Positions 1-64,000 of a stretch of 64,000 bases of DNA are shown here, piece after piece. The stretch is taken from the NCBI RefSeq assembly GCF_002099425.1, contig NW_018344105.1, positions 4,218,501 through 4,282,500 of the forward strand, written 5' to 3'. Made by a program: the position numbers and the translations under genes. The notes below the pieces were generated by a model. The model ran no database searches and was not told the DNA's origin. It worked only from the letters and a program-made list of their open reading frames with translations. Origin of the DNA: Phascolarctos cinereus. Taxonomy: Eukaryota > Chordata > Mammalia > Diprotodontia > Phascolarctidae. How positions within the stretch are numbered: position 1 is the first letter of the stretch; the number at the start of each line of letters is the position of its first letter.

Positions 1-1210
1 GTAGTGGATCAGTGGAATAGATTAGGAACACAGTACACAGTAGTAAATGGCCATTGTAATCTAGTGTTTGAGAAACCCAAAGACCCAAGCTTTTGGGAGA
101 AGAACTTGTTTGACAGAAACTGCTGGGGAAAACTGGAAAACAGTATGGCAGAAACTAGGTATAGAGCAGCATCTTACAACATATACCAAGATAAGGTCAA
201 AATGGGTAGATGATTTGGACATAAAAGGTGATACCATAAATAAATGAGAAGAGCAGGCAATAGTTAACCTGTCAGATCTATGGATAAGGGAAGAATTTAT
301 GACCAAACAAGAGATAGAGAGCATTAATATGAATAGACAGTTTTCAGACAAAGAAATCAAAGCTATCTGTAGTCACATAAAAAATGCTCTAAATCATTAT
401 AGAGAAGTGCAAATAACTCTGAGACACCACCTCATACCTGTCAGATTGGCTAATATGACAGAAAAGCAAAATGACATATTGTAGGGGATGTGGGAAAATT
501 CAGACACTAATGTACTGTTGGTGGAGTAGTGAACTGATCCAAACATTCTGGAGAGCAATTTGGAGCTGTGCCCAAAGGGAAATAAAACTGTGTATATCCT
601 TTGACCCAGAAATACCACTGCTGTCCTAAAGAGATTTTTAAAAAAGGGAAAAAGGACCTATTTGTATAAAAATATTTCTAGCAGCTTATTTTGTGGTGGC
701 TCAGAATTAGAAATTGAGGTGATACCTATCAGTTGGGGAATGGCTGAACAAGTTATGGTATAGGGTCATGGAATATTATTATGCTGTAACAAATGAGCAG
801 GATGCTTTCAGAAAAACCTGGAAAGACTTACACGAACTGGTACAAAGTGAAGTGAGCAAAACCAGGAGAACATTGTACACAGTAACAGCAACACTGTGCG
901 ATGACCAACTGTGAATGACTTAGCTATTCTCTGCAATATAGTGATCTAAGAGAATTCCAAAGTACTCCTGATAAAAGATGCTGTCCATATCCAGAGAAAG
1001 GACTATGGAGTCTGAATACAGATTGAAGCATACTATTTTTCACTTTATTTTTTTGTTGGGTTTTTTTTCCTCTGTCTTCTTTCACAACATGACTAATATG
1101 GAAATATGTTTTACGTGATTCACACGTATAACCTATATCAAATTGTTTACCATCAATGGGAGGGAGAGAATGTGGAACTCAAAATTTTAAAAAGTGGATG
1201 TTAAAAAAAG
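1..1210 (+). mobile_element. L1 LINE, 3' part (ORF2 C-terminus and 3' UTR)
   Basis: Positions 4-213 read MDQWNRLGTQ and FEKPKDPSFWEKNLF, matching the IDQWNR region of L1 ORF2. Positions 299-620 read MNRQFSDKEIKAICSHIKNA and LRHHLIPVRLANM, the C-terminal ORF2 region, followed by CWW- and FDPEIPLL-like fragments. From about 780 to 1200 it is marsupial L1 3' UTR ending GTGGAACTCAAAATTTT and an A-rich tail. Several stops and frame changes mark it as dead, and roughly 85 codons between the two blocks are missing. The left end is cut by the window. Confidence 0.85.
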
Positions 1211-2266
1211 TTTAGGAAAATGAGTCAAATAAGTAACATCAGGAAATACTTCACCTTTTTTAAATTTTTGTGGAAGTTAAGTTGGAGTGAGGTTGGGATT
1301 CATTTAAATTTATCGTAGGTGGCACACAGCCTTTTTGGTTGAGTCAACGTTCAGTCATCCAGTAATTCCTGTTTTGCTCTTGTCCATCAAACATACTTAA
1401 ATAGTGGACCATGGCTATTTTATATTCAAGTTATATTCCATTGTGACACCTGTGTTCTTTCTTGGTTATTGTCCCTTTTAGGGAGAAGACTTTTCATTGC
1501 TTTATTGGGGCCTGCACATTCATTATCCATCTTGTTTCTCTGTGATTTATTTTTGTTTGCTAGCTACCTTATAGTTGTCACTATTGGATGTCATTGTACA
1601 TTTAACTATTTGACAAGGTCATTGTTCATCTGCTCCATGATGTTAGTAGCCTCACTTGACTTACCACCTTCTCATTTAATGAGTCTGCTCTCTATTTCAT
1701 CACCTGAGTCACCAATAGTGATATTTAATAATAGCCTCTTTGGGACTATAATTCCCCCTTGATTGGCATTTTGGATGTGACCTCAAAGCCAATTCCATAC
1801 CTGCTAACCAAATTGTGCTATAATCACAAAGCTGTTGTGTATTAGATAAAGTCAGAAATCTTACTAAATTTGAAAAGTACTATTTCTATTGTAATGCCTC
1901 ACGTTTTATAGAAGGAAATGAGATGGGATGGGACAGAATTTCTTATTCATACATGCTAGTAGCCAACATAGCTTTGTTTTGTGCTTTTCGAGGCATTTGA
2001 AAAAGGAAATAATGACTATGGTTATTAAATTGCCTTTTTAAGTTAGGGGCATAGTCTTTCCCATTTTCTGTAATTAGATATTCTCTAACCCTGATGGGTT
2101 TTCAAAAAATATATAGCTTCCTAAATTCTGTCATGGTTTGTGAATTTAGATTTTCTTTTGGTAAGTTTGCAGTGTTATGAATATTTTATTATTTTACTTT
2201 CAGATTTCTTGATAACATTTTATTTTGACATAAGACATTTCCCAGGAAACAAACATCACCCCTCCC
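1211..2266. other. Intron sequence without recognised features
   Basis: AT-rich sequence between the first L1 and the CA tract. I looked for the missing WD-repeat exon (the segment ending in SSDFKMLTSGSKDG-type sequence in the human protein) and did not find it. Confidence 0.4.
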
Positions 2267-2298
2267 CGTGCGCATGTGTGCGCACACACACACACACA
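2267..2298. repeat. Alternating purine-pyrimidine tract with (CA)n
   Basis: Thirty-two bases alternate strictly between pyrimidine and purine, with GTGCGCA and TGCGCAC as seven-base inverted arms and a short (CA)n after them. It lies in the intron before window exon 1. Confidence 0.8.
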
Positions 2299-2394
2299 AA
2301 GTACCTTCCTCTAAAACTTAGTTTATTAACAGAGAGAAAGAGGTCTTTAACTTTGATAGTATAGTATTAACATCGACCTTTGTATTTGACTAGT

Positions 2395-61406
<59,012 letters not shown>

Positions 61407-61489
61407 GTAGGATATAAATAATTTTAAAATTTCTTCTTTAAATTGGTGCCTTTAAGGACAGGGATTTTTGGGTTTTTTTTTTTTTTTGC

Positions 61490-61535
61490 CAGTTCCTGGC
61501 ACATGGTAGTAGTTGCTTAATAAATGCTTGTTGAT
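61490..61535 (+). mobile_element. L2/MIR 3' tail fragment
   Basis: TTCCTGGCACATGGTAGTAG and TTAATAAATGCTTGTTGATT, about 85 bp after window exon 26. Confidence 0.65.
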
Positions 61536-62094
61536 TGTTTAATTTGATTGACTTATGCAAAAGCTAATGTATTTAAAGTATAAAAGCTAGATTTCCTTTT
61601 TTTTTTAAATAAAGGCACTAAATTTAGTGTTTCCCCATAATTGCTAGCCTGAATAATTTAATAATATCTAATTTGGATAAAGTATATAGTTTCAATTCCA
61701 CTAACACCTGAAATTTGACATATCCAAAATGAAACCAATCTTTTTTTCTTTACCCCTAAATCTGCTCCTTCTCTTGCTTTCATTATTTCTTTCTCTTTCA
61801 CCACCTTTCATCAGATCTTCCATATCTACAGCCTCAGGGTTTTTTTTCTTTGGCGAATATTCCTCCACCATTCATATCTACATCTTGGTTTGTAGGGGGG
61901 GTTTTTTGTGGGGTTTTTTTTTCAATAAATTTCTACTGAAAAAAAAAAAGAAAAAAATTTTTTACTGATAACATTTATTTTTCCATTGCCTACATTTCGC
62001 CCAGTGTCTCTCTTCTCTTGACCCAGACAACCATCCTATAGAACAAAGAATATTTTTTCAAAGAAAAAGGAGCAGAAAGCACTCATTATATCCC

Positions 62095-62770
62095 TCTGTA
62101 CTACTGTTATAGCCTCCTAATAGACATTCTTTACTTCTACTCTCTTTCTCCCTTCACATGGCTAACACAATAATCTTACTTGGATAAAGCTCTGATTATG
62201 TTGCTCTGCTAAAAAAAAAAAATCTTAAGTGGCTCCCCATTGCCTACTGAATATAAAAATCAGATGCCTTTGTTTAGCATTCAAGGCCCTTTAATACAGT
62301 GTCACTCTTATTTTCCAGGCTTAAATGTTTCTCTACTATGTACTCTAGCCAAACTAGACTTCTTTCTGCCCTGTAAGCATACATTCTGTCTTCTTCTTCT
62401 ATACTTTGCTATGTTCTTCCACATGACTAGAATATCCTTTCTTCCCCATAGCTTACCACTCTTCACCTTTTAAAATTCTTAACCATCCTTCAGAAGCCAG
62501 CTCAAATGCTATATTCCACATGAAGTTTTCATTGATTTTCAATAATGCCTATCCCCATTGGACTGCTCATCCCATTTTGTTTCATATGCCTTGAATGCAT
62601 TCATTATGTTTTATATATTGTGATTGTCAGTATTTGTATTGTATCCCCCTACTAACTGTAAGATCCATGAGGGCAAGAGCTATGTTTCATCTGAACTTTG
62701 TACCTTGCACGGCACCTTGCATGGTGTTCTGCTCATAGCAGGCGCTTAATAAATTTTAAGAATGACTTGA
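62095..62770 (+). mobile_element. L2 LINE 3' part
   Basis: GTTGCTCTGCTAAAA, AAGTGGCTCCCCATTGCC, TTTAGCATTCAAGGCCCTTT and the tail CAGGCGCTTAATAAATTTTA. Sense orientation. Confidence 0.8.
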
Positions 62771-63239
62771 CTGAGAGCAAATGGCCAGTACTTATTTCCA
62801 AACAAATTGTGATTTTGAAAAGAAAATTTAACAGGAATTAAAAATTACTCTGAATAAGTAGAAAAGTTATCCAAAATGAGGAGACACTGAGACCAATGAG
62901 ATTAGAACTCTTGGGAAATAATATGTTAAGAGACAAAATGGATGGAAAAAAAATTGCAGTGTTTAAATGACTAGATCTAAAGGGGGAGAATCATAGGTTT
63001 TCAGGTCAGTACCTACCTTTACTATTACTTTGCTTTTTAATCTTGGGTCATGTAATGTCTTGTACTCCCATCCAAGAGTATTCATTGAAATGCTGAGGCA
63101 GTCTTTTCCTGTTGATATGCTGCTGATAGGAGATAGAGAAAATCAAGAAACTGTGTTGTATGGATCCACCTGCAAATTTAGGTTGCGCAATGAATCTTGG
63201 ATGGGTCCTCACTGCAGTAAGGCAATCTTTTTTACACCT

Positions 63240-64000
63240 CCCTAAAACTGACTCACTGTCCCCTCACCACAGCAACTATTTCAAAAATGTTCACACTTTC
63301 TGAACTCATCCAATGTACCCCCTCTACCCAGCCTCTCATGAGAACCTGGCCTCTTGCCAGTTTTCCCTGCCTCTTCATCTCAGATCACTCAGATGTCTTT
63401 CTCCACTATTTGCTCATTTACTCCTGTCTCATATGAAGAGGTGGCCTTTCCCTTTGCCAAGATGAACTCCTCCATATGCACCCTTATCCTATTCCATGTA
63501 CTCTTCTCCAAGTCGCCCGCCCTATCATCACCACTCTTCTTGCCCTGTATGTAGGCTGCTTCAGTGCTGCCTATCAACATGCTGTTTCCCTCCCTCATCC
63601 TTAAAATATCCTCACTTGATCCCATTGTTCTCCTTCCATTCATGGCCAAACTTATTAAAAAGCCATCTAAAACTAATAGCTTCACTTTCTCTCCTGTCAC
63701 TCTCTTCTCAGTCCCCCACAGTCTGACTTCCAGCTTTCTCATTCAACTGGCACTGCTCTCCATAGTTAGGAAGAGGATCTCTTACATGCCAAATGGAATG
63801 GTCTTTTCTCAGTCCTCATATATCTTGACTTCTCTGTGGCCTTTGAAAGTAGTGGTCATCTGCTTTTCCCAGATAGTCTCTCCTTTATGGTTTGAAGATG
63901 TTACTCTCTACTGGTCCTCCTACCCCTCTGACAGCTCCTTCTCAGTCTCCATTGCTTCCTCTTCATCCACGTCTTGTCTGTTAATCCTAGATGTTCCGTC
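63240..64000 (+). mobile_element. L2 LINE, ORF2 reverse transcriptase part, cut by window edge
   Basis: Around 63800-63960 the frames read like SVL.YLDFSVAFES and then a SDSSFSVSI-type segment, matching the LLDLSAAFDTVDH and YLSDRSFSVS region of L2 RT. It is broken by stops and runs past the right edge. Confidence 0.68.

Noticed and set aside
62816-63240. Further BRWD3 tail exon before the right edge
   Set aside because: No in-phase segment with an acceptor and donor reads like the next Ser/Gly-rich tail block. The next exon is presumably beyond 64000.

Overview
The window is mammalian genomic DNA, almost certainly from a marsupial. It is AT-rich, long-intron DNA with one multi-exon gene on the + strand, and its repeats are the set expected in marsupials: tRNA-derived SINEs of the GGGGCAGCTAGGTGGC type, abundant MIR/CORE-SINEs, L2, L3/CR1, RTE, marsupial-type L1 and half-L1 (ORF1-only) elements, and short hAT foldback elements. 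The young SINE type fits an Australian marsupial best, but the species cannot be fixed from sequence alone.

The gene is BRWD3 (bromodomain and WD-repeat protein 3). I trace 26 consecutive internal coding exons from 2783 to 61406. All junctions keep phase and use GT-AG, giving 3,374 nt or about 1,125 codons. Exons before WD repeat 6 lie left of the window, and the last, Ser/Glu- and Arg/Gly-rich exons lie right of it. Domain order along the DNA is: last WD repeats (2783-9286), a conserved linker (13534-17380), a basic then Ser/Glu-rich low-complexity region (22146-30680), the cryptic Tudor module (31438 to about 44426), bromodomain 1 (44524-46450), an acidic spacer (47795-47851), bromodomain 2 (48385-51861), and the start of the Ser-rich tail (60547-61406). 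BRWD3 lies on the conserved part of the mammalian X, so this is probably X-chromosomal DNA (inference).

Region by region: 1-2765 is L1 remnants and unique intron. 2783-17380 holds exons 1-6 among MIR, L2, L3 and hAT copies. 17541-19975 is a half-L1 element on the - strand with a nearly intact ORF1. 19985-21200 is a purine-rich block I cannot classify. 24480-29985 is a repeat-rich intron. 32510-34220 is an RTE LINE split by an L1 3' fragment. 36360-37140 is a reverse L2 that received a hAT foldback element and a young SINE. 43237-51861 is the compact part with the bromodomain exons. 51862-60546 is one 8.7 kb intron that is nearly all nested L1, SINE and hAT. 61407-64000 is intron with L2 pieces, the last running off the edge.

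I found no second protein-coding gene, no RNA gene outside SINEs, no CRISPR array and no convincing previously undescribed system. The points most worth a second look are: bromodomain 2 joining without a spacer that I recall in human BRWD3, tandem in-frame donors at exon 26, hairpin-forming hAT elements in BRWD3 introns, the half-L1 ORF1, and an exon-like open segment in the intron between the bromodomain 2 exons.
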